A stretch of DNA of 64,000 nucleotides from Lentzea albidocapillata subsp. violacea (GTDB lineage Bacteria; Actinomycetota; Actinomycetes; Mycobacteriales; Pseudonocardiaceae): positions 343,508 to 407,507 of the forward strand of contig NZ_FNET01000006.1 of NCBI RefSeq assembly GCF_900100275.1, read 5' to 3'. Under the pieces are notes generated by a model. That model made no database searches. It saw nothing but the letters and a program-made list of their open reading frames with translations, and was not told the DNA's origin. The number at the start of each line of letters is the position of its first letter. The first letter of the stretch is position 1. Shown in pieces: positions 16,261-25,010 of the stretch. Both the position numbers and the translations under genes were made by a program.

Positions 16261-16692
16261 CTAGGCACGCGGTGAGCGCGTCGCTTCTCGAAATCTGCTC
16301 GGCCGCGTCAAACCCATCAAATGGCATCCCGGCACCCCGGCCAGCGCGTCATGAGCACGCGCCCGGTAGGCCGACGGCGTCTCCCCGACCAGCTCCGTGA
16401 ACCGCGCGGAGAACGAGCCGAGCGAGGTACAGCCGACCTCGACGCACACCTCGGTCACGGACAGCGTTCCCAGGCGCAGCAACGCCTTGGCCCGCTCGAT
16501 CCGCCGCGTCATCAGGTAGCCGTACGGCGTCTCGCCGTACGCCGCGCGAAACTGGCGGGCGAAATGCGACGGCGACATCAGCGCGGCACGGGCCATCGCG
16601 GGCACGTCCAGCGGCCGCGCGTACTCGCGGTCCATCAGGTCACGTGTCCGGCGCAGGTGCGCGAGGTCCTCGGGCGTCACGAAGACCAGCAT
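16261..16692 (-). CDS. AraC family transcriptional regulator, DNA-binding-domain-only form
   Basis: 143 residues, much shorter than typical AraC proteins (~290). It consists of the double helix-turn-helix region: MARAALMSPSHFARQFRAAY as HTH 1, and the conserved second part TEVCVEVGCTSLGSFSARF then GETPSAYRAR. No N-terminal sensor domain is present. It lies just upstream of the VOC gene in the same operon and probably controls it. The start at 16692 is supported by MLVFVTPEDLAHLRRTRDLMD, usual for this short subfamily. Confidence 0.88.
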   Translation of the reverse strand: MLVFVTPEDLAHLRRTRDLMDREYARPLDVPAMARAALMSPSHFARQFRAAYGETPYGYLMTRRIERAKALLRLGTLSVTEVCVEVGCTSLGSFSARFTELVGETPSAYRARAHDALAGVPGCHLMGLTRPSRFREATRSPRA

Positions 16693-16825
16693 GCCACCGC
16701 CGTGAACGCAGAGGTGTCCCCGCGATGCTCACGCTTTCGGCGCGCCCTTGGTTGCCCTTCGTCCGAAGAAATATTTGTCCCCTTTTCGCCCTCCTCCCGA
16801 CCCTTTCGCAGTGCCTTTGAACTGC

Positions 16826-16861
16826 GGTACTTTCCGAACGTCCGGCGATGCGTGCGGGGGC
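16826..16861 (+). promoter_or_regulatory. Promoter-proximal element shared with the paralogous gene at 19.8 kb
   Basis: A 36-base block GGTA(C)TTT...CGTGCGGGGGC is 27/36 identical to the block at 19706-19741. The end motifs are separated by the same 25 bases, and the block lies at the same distance from the start codon (58 versus 59 bases from CGTGCGGGGG). The sequence between the block and each gene is mostly different, so the block has been selectively kept. Confidence 0.6.
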
Positions 16862-16908
16862 TCCGACATCGGCGGACGTCATCAACACTGGGGACTCGGG
16901 GGGATCCG

Positions 16909-19524
16909 TTGCCCGGTAGAAATGCCACTCGGGTGGCGCGGGTGATCGGTGTGCTGGGCACCGTCGCCGCGTTGACGTTCAGCACGGCGAGTGTCGGTGC
17001 GTTCGCGCAGGACGACCCGTCGAGCACATCGCCCGCGCCCACGACCACCACGACCGCGCCACCGGTGTCCGCGCGGCCTCCGAGCAGCGAACCGCCTCCG
17101 CCGCCGGTCGTGGCACCCGTGGCGGCTACCGGCCACATCGCCGGTGTCGTCTACGTCGACAGGAACGGCAACAGGCAGCAGGACCGCGACGAGGCCGCTT
17201 CCGGCATCGATCTCATGATCTCCGGCAACGGAGCCGAGCACCGGACGACCACCGACGCCGACGGCAAGTTCGGCTTTCGGGACCTAGCGCCCGGTGCCTA
17301 CAAGGCGACGTACTTCCTGGACGACGAGTGGACCGTGCACGTCGTCAACGTCGCCGGTGACCCGATCAAGGTCGAGTCGAACAAGACGGCCCAGGTCGTG
17401 GCGCGCGGCGAGCGGCCGTACGACGAGCAGTTCTCGGTGAGCGGGACGCTCGACCAGGACAGCTACCGCATGCCGGCGACCGCGACGGTCACGCTGGTCT
17501 TCACCAACAACACCACCAACAGGATCAGCAACATCCGGGCCCGGTGCGACCACGAGAGTTCCCCGAAGGCGCTCGGCCGAGGCAAGGCCTGGAACGCGCT
17601 GACGGCGAACGGTGTCTCGCTCGCACCCGGCGAGCGGCGCGCGATCACGGTGGACGAGGAGGTTCCCGAGGGCGCGGGCAGGGCGGGCGTCGTCACGCTC
17701 GACTGCAAGTTCGCGCCGAACCCGGACCTGAATCTCGGCCCGTGGGCGCGAACCACGGCGAAGGTCACCAGCAGCACCAACTACGCGATGGTCGTCGGCG
17801 AGGACAAGGACGCCGACGACCTGATCAGCCGGGACGAGGTGGTCAGCGGCGTCACCGTGGTGCTGCTGAACGAGCAGACCGGCTTCCAGGCGTCCGAGGG
17901 CACGAGTGGCGAGGACGGGCGGATCGAGTTCTTCAACGTCGTCCCCGGCGTCTACCGCGCCGTCGTCCTCGGCCCGTGGGGGTTCCGCGACTCAGGCCGG
18001 GAACGGGTGGTGGTCACCGACCAGGGTGGCTTTGGCCAGGGTTTCCTGAAGCAGGCGAGCCCGGCGGACGTGCGCGCCTCGATCAAGCTCGACAAGTCGC
18101 GGTACCAGGCGCACGAGACGGTCGGCGTGGAGCTGACGATCACGAACGTGGGCGGCCGCGCCGCCGAGCAGGTCGGGCTGACGACCATGCTCACGGAGCT
18201 CGACGTCCCCGACGAGCAGTGGGGCGACCTCGGGAGGTCCAACGGGGCCGGCATCCGGCTCGCCGCCGGGGAGTCCCGCACCGTCAACGTCTCGGGCCGG
18301 ATCCAGGCCCTGCTGGATGGCAGGCTCGTCATCGTCGGTGGGGTGAGCTACCTCGGTCAGCCGGACAACGAGGACGGCGAGTTCCGCGCCGAGGCCGAGG
18401 TCGTGGAGACCCGCGGTGACATCGTCGGCGTGGTCTACACCGACAAGAACGGCAACGGCCGGCAGGACGAGGGCGAGGCAGCGCCCGGTGTCCTCGTGGA
18501 GGCCAGCGGCGGCACGACGCACGACTACTACAGCGCCACGACGGACGCCAATGGCGGCTTCACCTTCGAAGGTGTCTCGTCAGGTGGTTACTGGATCACC
18601 TACTTGCTGGCCGACGACTGGATCGTGCACGACGAGGTCAACCCCGCGCAGGTCTGGGTGGAGCCGACGGTACCGACCAGGCTGACCGTGCGCGCGGACC
18701 GCCCGTACCGCGAGCTGATCGAGGCGACGATGGCGTTCGGCAAGGACACCTACATGGTCGGCGAGACCGCCGAGGTGGTCATCACGTTGAAGAACGTCTC
18801 GGGCCGCCCGCTCAGCGGCGTCCAGGCGAGTTGCAACCCGCTCGGCCACCAGGATCAGCTCGGCGGCGGCTACCGCAGGAGCACGCCCGAGGGCTGGGGC
18901 GAACTCCGCCAGGAGGCCGCCGGCGTGACGCTCGGGCCGGGGGAGTCGAGGACGGTCACCGTCACCGAGGCGGTGCCCGCCTACGCGCGCTTCAAGCAGC
19001 AGGTGGCCGTGGGCTGTTCCTTCGCGCCGAACGCCAAGTACAACACCGACGGCCCGTGGGCACTCGACATCGCCTCCGTTCTCGTCGGCGTCGGCGCGGT
19101 GCAGGGGAAGGTCGCGCACGACCGCAACAAGAACGGGGTCGTCGACAGCGGCGAGGCCGTCACGGGAGTCCGGGTCCTGCTGCTGACCGAACGAGAGTAC
19201 GGGCTGCAGGTCGCGGACTCGGTCTCGGGAACGGACGGAACCGTGCGCTTCGACCGGATGCCGACCGGTCAGTTCTGGACGGGGATCGACGGAGCGTGGA
19301 AGTTCGAAGGCGAGTCCGGCCGCGTGGAGGTGAAGCTCGACGAGGTCGCACAACGCGACTTCTTCGTCGTGCCGGACCCGAGCGCCCAGCCGCCGGGCAC
19401 CGGCAGCACGGGCGGAGCGCTAGCCAAGACCGGAGCCAGCGTGCTCGGCCTCGGCGTGATCGCCGTGCTCCTCGTCGCGTTCGGCTTCGGCGCCCGCGTC
19501 GCCGGTCACCGCAAGAAGCCCTGA
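16909..19524 (+). CDS. Large cell-wall-anchored repeat protein with SdrD/Cna-B-like domains and LAKTG sortase signal
   Basis: 871 residues from a TTG start preceded by GGGGGGA; no ATG gives a better fit. The signal peptide ends near GAFAQD (residue ~32), followed by a Pro/Thr-rich linker. Four calcium-loop-type SdrD B-like modules start near residues 84, 300, 512 and 738 (DRNGNRQQDRDE, DKDADDLISRDE, DKNGNGRQDEGE, DRNKNGVVDSGE). They alternate with CARDB-like beta-sandwich modules (DTYMVGETAEVVITLKNVS; GVTLGPGESRTVTVTE). The C-terminus has LAKTG at residues 838-842, a membrane helix and basic HRKKP. It is probably a rigid stalk or adhesin covalently linked to the wall by a class E sortase. It is paralogous to the next gene. 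Confidence 0.85.
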   Translation: MPGRNATRVARVIGVLGTVAALTFSTASVGAFAQDDPSSTSPAPTTTTTAPPVSARPPSSEPPPPPVVAPVAATGHIAGVVYVDRNGNRQQDRDEAASGIDLMISGNGAEHRTTTDADGKFGFRDLAPGAYKATYFLDDEWTVHVVNVAGDPIKVESNKTAQVVARGERPYDEQFSVSGTLDQDSYRMPATATVTLVFTNNTTNRISNIRARCDHESSPKALGRGKAWNALTANGVSLAPGERRAITVDEEVPEGAGRAGVVTLDCKFAPNPDLNLGPWARTTAKVTSSTNYAMVVGEDKDADDLISRDEVVSGVTVVLLNEQTGFQASEGTSGEDGRIEFFNVVPGVYRAVVLGPWGFRDSGRERVVVTDQGGFGQGFLKQASPADVRASIKLDKSRYQAHETVGVELTITNVGGRAAEQVGLTTMLTELDVPDEQWGDLGRSNGAGIRLAAGESRTVNVSGRIQALLDGRLVIVGGVSYLGQPDNEDGEFRAEAEVVETRGDIVGVVYTDKNGNGRQDEGEAAPGVLVEASGGTTHDYYSATTDANGGFTFEGVSSGGYWITYLLADDWIVHDEVNPAQVWVEPTVPTRLTVRADRPYRELIEATMAFGKDTYMVGETAEVVITLKNVSGRPLSGVQASCNPLGHQDQLGGGYRRSTPEGWGELRQEAAGVTLGPGESRTVTVTEAVPAYARFKQQVAVGCSFAPNAKYNTDGPWALDIASVLVGVGAVQGKVAHDRNKNGVVDSGEAVTGVRVLLLTEREYGLQVADSVSGTDGTVRFDRMPTGQFWTGIDGAWKFEGESGRVEVKLDEVAQRDFFVVPDPSAQPPGTGSTGGALAKTGASVLGLGVIAVLLVAFGFGARVAGHRKKP

Positions 19525-19574
19525 ACCGGGCGTTACACGTCGAGGGAAGCCTCACATTCCCTCCACAGTGGAGC

Positions 19575-19600
19575 GTGGAAGGCGGGAAACCGCCTTCCAC
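19575..19600 (+). terminator. Hairpin with GAAA tetraloop between the two surface-protein genes
   Basis: 11-bp perfect stem (GTGGAAGGCGG/CCGCCTTCCAC) closed by GAAA, 51 bases after the first gene's stop. No T tract. It separates the two paralogs into independent transcripts. Confidence 0.65.
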
Positions 19601-19705
19601 GGGGATCGTTGCGGTAGCTCGCCCGTGATCTGCGGCCGCGTGCGGGCCCACTGTCCGGTGTGGAGTGTTGATTTAAAAGCATCTTCCGCGAAATGCCCGT
19701 CATGG

Positions 19706-19741
19706 GGTAGTTTGCGCAGGTCTGCTGGCGCGTGCGGGGGC
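19706..19741 (+). promoter_or_regulatory. Promoter-proximal element shared with the paralogous gene at 16.9 kb
   Basis: Second copy of the GGTA(G)TTT...CGTGCGGGGGC block described at 16826-16861, 84 bases upstream of the GTG start. The same G-run ribosome binding site (GGGGGATT) then precedes the start. Confidence 0.6.
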
Positions 19742-19789
19742 GTTGACGCTGGCAGGCCACTTCCTACGGGGTTCTTTGGGGGATTCCTA

Positions 19790-22700
19790 GTGTCCGAGAG
19801 ATCGGTCAGCCGTGCCCTGCTCAGGTTCGGGGCCTTGACCACCGCCGTCGTCCTCGCGTTCGGCACCGCCACCACCGGTGCGCACGCGCAGGAGCCGGAA
19901 ACATCTACGTCGTCCGTCGCACCGACGCAGACGACCGAACCGACCACGCCCGAGCAGCCGAGCACGCCACCGGCGGAGTCGTCCACGCCGCCGGCCGATC
20001 CGAGCACGCCGCCGGCCGACCCGAGCACGCCTCCTTCCACTCCGGACACCAAGCCGGAGGACACGAAGCCCGCGGACGAGAAGCCAGCGGACGAGAAGAA
20101 GGACGAGGCACCGGCCGCGCAGAAGCCGGACGAGAAGAAGGACGAGGCGCCGGCCGCCGCGGACGCGCAGCAGGCCGCTCCGGACCTCAAGGTCTCGGTG
20201 AAGTTCGACCGCGCCGAGTACTCGCTCGGCGAGCCGCTCGGCATCACGGTGACCGTGCGCAACGACGGTGACATCGCCGCGGAGCAGGTCCGGTTCGCCA
20301 CCGAGCTCTACCAGATCAGCCTCACCACCGGCGTCGAGGACCTGGTCTCCCGGCCGCGGCTCGCGCCGGGCGAGGAGAAGGTGATCAAGCTCGGCGGCAC
20401 GACCCTGTGGGGTTCCCACATGGTCGCCCTCACCGTGCGCACCTACGCCGAGGGCGCGACCGACAAGGCGCCGGGGGACAACGTCTCCCGCGGCGAGGCG
20501 ACGATCGCCAGGAACAACGGCGAGATCCAGGGCGTGCTGTACGAGGACCGCGACGGCAACGGTGCCCCCAGCCCCGGCGAGGGCATCGACTACCAGCAGT
20601 TCAAGCTGGCCGGTGGTCCCGCATACCCGGGCACGCTCTCGACCTACAACGGCGGCCAGTTCTCCGCCCGCGACGTCCCGCCGGGCACCTACCAGGCGCT
20701 CTACCAGGGCTACACGCCCGCCGGCGACATGACCGTCAAGCCCGGTCAGTTCATCGTCGTGAAGAAGGGCGAGGTCACGCAGGTCGCACTGCAGGCCGTG
20801 CCCACGCTCTCGCGTTCGCTGCGGATCGTCGGCTCCTCGTTCGACAAGCCGAAGTACGCCAAGGGCGACCAGATCGCCGTGAGCGTCACGCTGCAGAACT
20901 ACGGCAAGGCGCCGATCACCGGCCTCGTCACGGTCTGCGACCCGGAGAACGACCCCGCGACCCTCGACGGCACCGGTGCCGGCTGGGGTGACCTGCGGAC
21001 CGACGGGCCCGGCGTCGCGCTCGCGGCGGGGGAGACGAAGACCTTCACCGTCACCGACACCGTCGCGGACGTCGAGTACCCGAACGGCAAGGTCTACTTC
21101 GCCTGCGTGTTCAGCGCCGACGGCCGCAACACCAACGGCACGAGCAACTACGGCAGCGCGAACCCCGGCCTCACCGTCGGCGCGGAGGTCGCCGGTGTCC
21201 GCGGTGCCCTGTCCGGCCGCGTGCTGGCCAGTGGCTCCGGTGTCGACTCGGCCAAGGTCGTCGCGGTCAACCCGGCCAACAACCGGATCGTGGGCAAGAG
21301 CTCGACCAGCTGGGACGGCTCCTGGCAGATCCAGAACCTGCCGCAGGGCCCGATCGCGCTGAGGATCGCCGGCGACTGGAAGCTCGCCGACGGCAGTGCG
21401 CAGAAGATCGCCAACGTCGTGGCGGAGCAGACCTCCACCGTCGACCTGGACGTTGTGTCCGGTCCCACCGTGCCCGACCCCACCGTCTACGCCCCGGACC
21501 TGAAGCTCTCGGTGTCCTTCGACCGGACGACCTACGACATCTCCGACCTGGTCCGCATGACGATCAAGGTCGAGAACGTCGGCACCGGTGACGGTCCCGC
21601 GCGCGGCAACTGGCAGGGCGGTCCGTACAACCCGGAGGAGCCGTGGTTCGAGTACTTGGAGATCCGCAAGTTCCTGGACGCTCCGATCGAACTGTGGCCC
21701 GGTGAGAGCAGGCAGGCCACCTTCACCGGCAGGCTGAAGGACGGCGGCGACGATCCCGAGAAGCTCCGCAAGGCGAGCTACGCGGCCCACGTCGGTTCCG
21801 TCAGCAGCGACCCGAACCCCGACAACAACAAGTCCGAGGCGCGCGCGAGCGTCACCTGGGGCACCGGTTCGGTGGCCGTCACCGTCTACGGCGACCGCAA
21901 CCTGAACGGCAAGCTCGACGCCGGCGAGGAACTGGCGAACCGCAAGGTGCGCGCGGGCGGTGGCAAGCCGCACGTCAACAAGTACGGCACCACCGACGCG
22001 TCCGGCCGGGTCCGCTTCGCCGACGTGGCCGCGGGCGTCTACTACGCCTCCGACGAGTACGACCGCGAGTCCGGCTGGATCCCGGCCGGCAGCAACACCG
22101 ACGCCGAGCAGACCGCCGTGGTCAACCCCGGTGACGAGGGCACGGCCGTGGTCCGGCTCGTCCGGCCGCTGTCGGACGTCCTGAAGGCGTCGATGACCTT
22201 CGACAAGCCGTCGTACGAGCCCGGCGCGAAGGTCGGCGTCGTGGGCAAGATCATCAACGAGGGCACCACGCCGGTGCGGCTCAAGGCCGACTGCGGCAAC
22301 GGTGGGCACGGCCCGTACCTCGGCAACCGCGGGCCGGAGTGGGGCGCGCTGAGCAACCTCGCTGACGGCGTGGAGCTCCCCGCGGGCGCGAACTTCACGT
22401 TCCACGTCACGACCGGCATGCCCTCGGCGTCGGCGGACTACGGCTACGTCACGGTCAGCTGCTCGTTCGGACCGACGGGCAACTTCGGCAATCCCTGGCT
22501 GTCCGCCACGGCCAAGGTTCCCGGCGCGACGCAGACGTTCACCGGCTTCGTCGTCACCGGCGACTGGATGAGCGGGAAGTCGGAGCCGGTGCCGAACGCG
22601 AAGCTCGTGCTGCTCGACCCGGAAACCAAGAAGCCGGTCGTCAGCACGACCACGGACGCCAACGGCACCTGGACGTTCCCGGATCTGGCGGTCGGCGCGT

Positions 22701-23005
22701 ACGAGCCGCTCGTGGTGGGCCCGTGGAAGGTCGTCGACTTCGGCGAGGGCGAGCCGTTCGGCAACGTTCGCGGCCGTGAGTGGCCGGCGTACGTCTGGCT
22801 CGAGCCGGGTCCTGACGTCGCCGACCCGACCGCTGCCACCGGGGGCCCCGGCGGCTCCGGTTCAAACGGTGGCACGGCCTCGGTGCAGGCGATCAAGAAC
22901 ACCGACGCGCTCGCGAACACGGGCGTGAGCGTGCTCGGCTTCGCTCTCTTCGGCGCGCTGCTCGTGATGGCGGGCGCCGCGATGAGGCGCAGGCCGGTCG
23001 CATAG
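19790..23005 (+). CDS. Giant cell-wall-anchored repeat protein with CARDB/SdrD-like domains and LANTG sortase signal
   Basis: 1071 residues from a GTG with GGGGG upstream. The signal peptide ends near GAHAQE (residue ~31). A long Pro/Glu/Lys-rich linker follows (about residues 32-130, with repeated TPPADPS and EKKDEAPAA units). At least three CARDB-like modules then alternate with SdrD/carboxypeptidase-regulatory-like modules (DRDGNGAPSPGE near 253; DRNLNGKLDAGE near 702; TTDANGTWTFPDLAVGAYEP near the end). LANTG lies at residues 1041-1045, then a membrane helix and RRRPVA. It is a likely wall-attached adhesin or stalk. No catalytic motif is seen and the ligand is unknown. It shares domain types, promoter element and order with the preceding gene. 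Confidence 0.85.
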   Translation: MSERSVSRALLRFGALTTAVVLAFGTATTGAHAQEPETSTSSVAPTQTTEPTTPEQPSTPPAESSTPPADPSTPPADPSTPPSTPDTKPEDTKPADEKPADEKKDEAPAAQKPDEKKDEAPAAADAQQAAPDLKVSVKFDRAEYSLGEPLGITVTVRNDGDIAAEQVRFATELYQISLTTGVEDLVSRPRLAPGEEKVIKLGGTTLWGSHMVALTVRTYAEGATDKAPGDNVSRGEATIARNNGEIQGVLYEDRDGNGAPSPGEGIDYQQFKLAGGPAYPGTLSTYNGGQFSARDVPPGTYQALYQGYTPAGDMTVKPGQFIVVKKGEVTQVALQAVPTLSRSLRIVGSSFDKPKYAKGDQIAVSVTLQNYGKAPITGLVTVCDPENDPATLDGTGAGWGDLRTDGPGVALAAGETKTFTVTDTVADVEYPNGKVYFACVFSADGRNTNGTSNYGSANPGLTVGAEVAGVRGALSGRVLASGSGVDSAKVVAVNPANNRIVGKSSTSWDGSWQIQNLPQGPIALRIAGDWKLADGSAQKIANVVAEQTSTVDLDVVSGPTVPDPTVYAPDLKLSVSFDRTTYDISDLVRMTIKVENVGTGDGPARGNWQGGPYNPEEPWFEYLEIRKFLDAPIELWPGESRQATFTGRLKDGGDDPEKLRKASYAAHVGSVSSDPNPDNNKSEARASVTWGTGSVAVTVYGDRNLNGKLDAGEELANRKVRAGGGKPHVNKYGTTDASGRVRFADVAAGVYYASDEYDRESGWIPAGSNTDAEQTAVVNPGDEGTAVVRLVRPLSDVLKASMTFDKPSYEPGAKVGVVGKIINEGTTPVRLKADCGNGGHGPYLGNRGPEWGALSNLADGVELPAGANFTFHVTTGMPSASADYGYVTVSCSFGPTGNFGNPWLSATAKVPGATQTFTGFVVTGDWMSGKSEPVPNAKLVLLDPETKKPVVSTTTDANGTWTFPDLAVGAYEPLVVGPWKVVDFGEGEPFGNVRGREWPAYVWLEPGPDVADPTAATGGPGGSGSNGGTASVQAIKNTDALANTGVSVLGFALFGALLVMAGAAMRRRPVA
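19960..20165 (+). repeat. In-gene repeats in the wall-spanning linker
   Basis: Two to three copies of ACGCCGCCGGCCGACCCGAG, then two copies of GACGAGAAGAAGGACGAGGC, encoding TPPADPS and DEKKDEAPAA units. Confidence 0.75.
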
Positions 23006-23018
23006 TCGCAACTGGTTG

Positions 23019-23057
23019 ACGGGCCCGGCGCTCACTCTGAGTGCCGGGCCTGTTGTC
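23019..23057 (+). terminator. Hairpin terminator after the giant surface-protein gene
   Basis: Inverted repeat with arms GACGGGCCCGGCGCTCA and TGAGTGCCGGGCCTGTTGTC (a few G-T pairs), beginning 14 bases after the stop codon. Confidence 0.75.
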
Positions 23058-23090
23058 ATGAGCGCCACACCTCGCTGGTCCGAACGGAGT

Positions 23091-23105
23091 GTTAGCGTCG
23101 CTAAC
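23091..23105. promoter_or_regulatory. Palindromic operator candidate upstream of the TSUP permease gene
   Basis: Perfect 7-bp inverted repeat GTTAGCG-T-CGCTAAC ending 22 bases before the likely GTG start, where it would overlap a promoter. No dedicated regulator gene is adjacent. Confidence 0.5.
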
Positions 23106-23127
23106 CAGTGGGTACCTGGGGGTGGAC

Positions 23128-23877
23128 GTGACGGTCTGGGAAGCAATCGCGGTGGTGATCGCGGGTGTGTTCGCAGGCGGGATCAACACCGTCGTGGGCA
23201 GCGGCACCCTCGTGACGTTCCCGGTGCTGCTCGCCGTCGGCTATCCGCCCGTGGTGGCGAACGTGTCCAACAGCCTCGGCCTCGTGCCCGGTTCGCTGTC
23301 CGGTGCGTGGGGCTACCGCGAGGAACTGAAGGGGCAGTCGGACCGCATCAAGCGCCTGCTGCCCGCGTCCATCCTGGGTGGCATCCTCGGCGCGATCCTG
23401 CTGGTCACGTTGCCGGACAAGGCGTTCACGGCGATCGTGCCGGTGCTGATCGTGATCGCGCTGGTCCTCGTGCTCATTCAGCCGTGGCTCAACCGCAAGC
23501 TCGCGCACCGGCGCAACGACAACGATGGCGGCTTGTTGCTGTGGTTCGGCGTCTTCGCCGCCGGTATCTACGGGGGCTACTTCGGTGCCGCGCAGGGTGT
23601 GCTGGTCATGGGCATCATGGGCGTGCTCGTCAGCGAGCACCTGCAGCGGATGAACGCGCTGAAGAACGTGCTCACCGCGTTCGTGAACCTCGTCGCCGGC
23701 GTCCTGTTCATCTTCATCGCCGACGTGGCGTGGCTGGTCGTGCTGCTGCTGGCCGCCGGGTCCGTGGTCGGCGGCCAGATCGGTGCCAAGATCGGCCGCA
23801 AACTCCCACCCGCCGTGTTGCGCGGTGTCATCGTGGTGGTGGGAGTCGCGGCGATCGTTCAGCTGCTCATGAAGTGA
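23128..23877 (+). CDS. TSUP family permease (TauE/SafE-like sulfite/organic anion exporter)
   Basis: 249 residues with about eight membrane segments in two repeats. Each half begins with the family signature: GVFAGGINTVVGSGTLVTFP in the first and AAGIYGGYFGAAQGVLVM in the second. Family members move sulfite, sulfonates or other organic anions across the membrane; the substrate here is unknown. The GTG at 23128 is preferred because GGGGG lies five bases upstream; another GTG at 23122 is in frame. A palindrome at 23091-23105 may control it. It overlaps the convergent aminotransferase gene by 11 bp. Confidence 0.9.
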   Translation: MTVWEAIAVVIAGVFAGGINTVVGSGTLVTFPVLLAVGYPPVVANVSNSLGLVPGSLSGAWGYREELKGQSDRIKRLLPASILGGILGAILLVTLPDKAFTAIVPVLIVIALVLVLIQPWLNRKLAHRRNDNDGGLLLWFGVFAAGIYGGYFGAAQGVLVMGIMGVLVSEHLQRMNALKNVLTAFVNLVAGVLFIFIADVAWLVVLLLAAGSVVGGQIGAKIGRKLPPAVLRGVIVVVGVAAIVQLLMK

Positions 23878-24934
23878 ACGAGCGAGCCGCGGCCAGGAAC
23901 GCGTCGTTCTCGTCCGGCTCGCCGATGGTCACCCGGGCACCCTCGCCGACGAACGCGCGCACGATGACCTTGTGCGCCAGGCAGTGCTCGTTGAACGCGC
24001 CCGTGCGCTCGCCCAGGGGCAGCCACACGAAGTTCGCCTGGGTCTCCGGCACGTCGAAGCCCATGGCCAGCAGTTCGGTGCGCACGCGGCCCCGTTCCGC
24101 CACGATCGCGCGGCAGCGGACCATCAGCTCGTCCTCGGCGTCCAGCGAGGCCATCGCGGCCACCTGTGCCAGCGCGTTCACCGAGAACGGCACGTACACC
24201 TTGCGCAGCACGTCGGCGACGACCGGTGGCGCGATCGCGTACCCGATCCGCAGGCCCGCGAGGCCGTACGCCTTCGAGAACGTCCGCAGCACGGCGACGT
24301 TGTTGTGGCCCGCGGCCCACTGCTGCTTCGCGAGCTCGACGCCGTCCGGGATGTGGGCGTCGTCGACGAACTCCTTGTAGGCCTCGTCGAGCACCACGAG
24401 CACGTCGCGCGGCACGCGAGCGATGAAGGCCTCGATCTCCTCGGTGCGCAGCGCGGTGCCGGTCGGGTTGTTCGGGTTGCAGACGAAGACCATCCGCGTG
24501 TTCGGCGTGATCGCCGCGAGCATCGCGTCGAGGTCGTGCATGTGCTCCGAGTTCAGCGGCACACGGATCTGCCGTGCGCCCGCCACGTGCGTGACGATCG
24601 GGTAGGCCTCGAACGACCTCCACGCGAACAGCACTTCGTCGTTCTCGGTGCAGGTGGCCTGGACGAGCTGCTGGCACAGGGTCACCGAGCCGCAGCCGAG
24701 CGCCAGGTGGTCGGCGGGCACGCCGAGTTTCTCGGCCAGCCGCCCGGTGAGTTCAACGGCGCCCGAATCGGGGTACCTGTTGATGCTGGTGGCCGCTTCG
24801 GCGATCGCTTTGACGACGCTGGGAAGCGGTCCGGCCGACACCTCGTTGCTCGCGAGCTTGATGGCGCCGGGGATGGTCCTGCCAGGCACGTAGGACGGCA
24901 GGGACGCCAGGTCAGCACGGGTTCGCACGGTCAT
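23867..24934 (-). CDS. HisC-like (histidinol-phosphate/aromatic amino acid) aminotransferase
   Basis: 355 residues, class I/II PLP enzyme. The PLP lysine is in TFSKAYGLAGLRIGY, the NPNNPTGTALRTEEI motif binds PLP, and the start-of-domain IKLASNEVSAGPLPSVV is the HisC/Pat signature. Substrate specificity cannot be fixed by eye: it may be histidinol-phosphate, phenylalanine or tyrosine. A location away from other his genes suggests a second copy equivalent to mycobacterial hisC2 (Rv3772). Since tyrA lies in the same window, an aromatic aminotransferase role is plausible. Confidence 0.9.
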   Translation of the reverse strand: MTVRTRADLASLPSYVPGRTIPGAIKLASNEVSAGPLPSVVKAIAEAATSINRYPDSGAVELTGRLAEKLGVPADHLALGCGSVTLCQQLVQATCTENDEVLFAWRSFEAYPIVTHVAGARQIRVPLNSEHMHDLDAMLAAITPNTRMVFVCNPNNPTGTALRTEEIEAFIARVPRDVLVVLDEAYKEFVDDAHIPDGVELAKQQWAAGHNNVAVLRTFSKAYGLAGLRIGYAIAPPVVADVLRKVYVPFSVNALAQVAAMASLDAEDELMVRCRAIVAERGRVRTELLAMGFDVPETQANFVWLPLGERTGAFNEHCLAHKVIVRAFVGEGARVTIGEPDENDAFLAAARSFTS

Positions 24935-25010
24935 GGACCCGATCCTCGCATTGCTCCGTCCGATTGGTCACGTTGACTGGAGTTCACCCCCTCGTGGAAG
25001 GGTGGGAATC

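Noticed and set aside
19787..22405. A long open minus-strand frame (872 codons) opposite the giant surface-protein gene; similar long antisense frames at 6338-7789, 10841-12790 and 25763-27742, and a plus-strand one at 49677-53246.
   Set aside because: They are mirror frames produced by the high GC of third codon positions. Their translations are Arg/Val/Asp-rich without domains, while the opposite strand has well-defined proteins.
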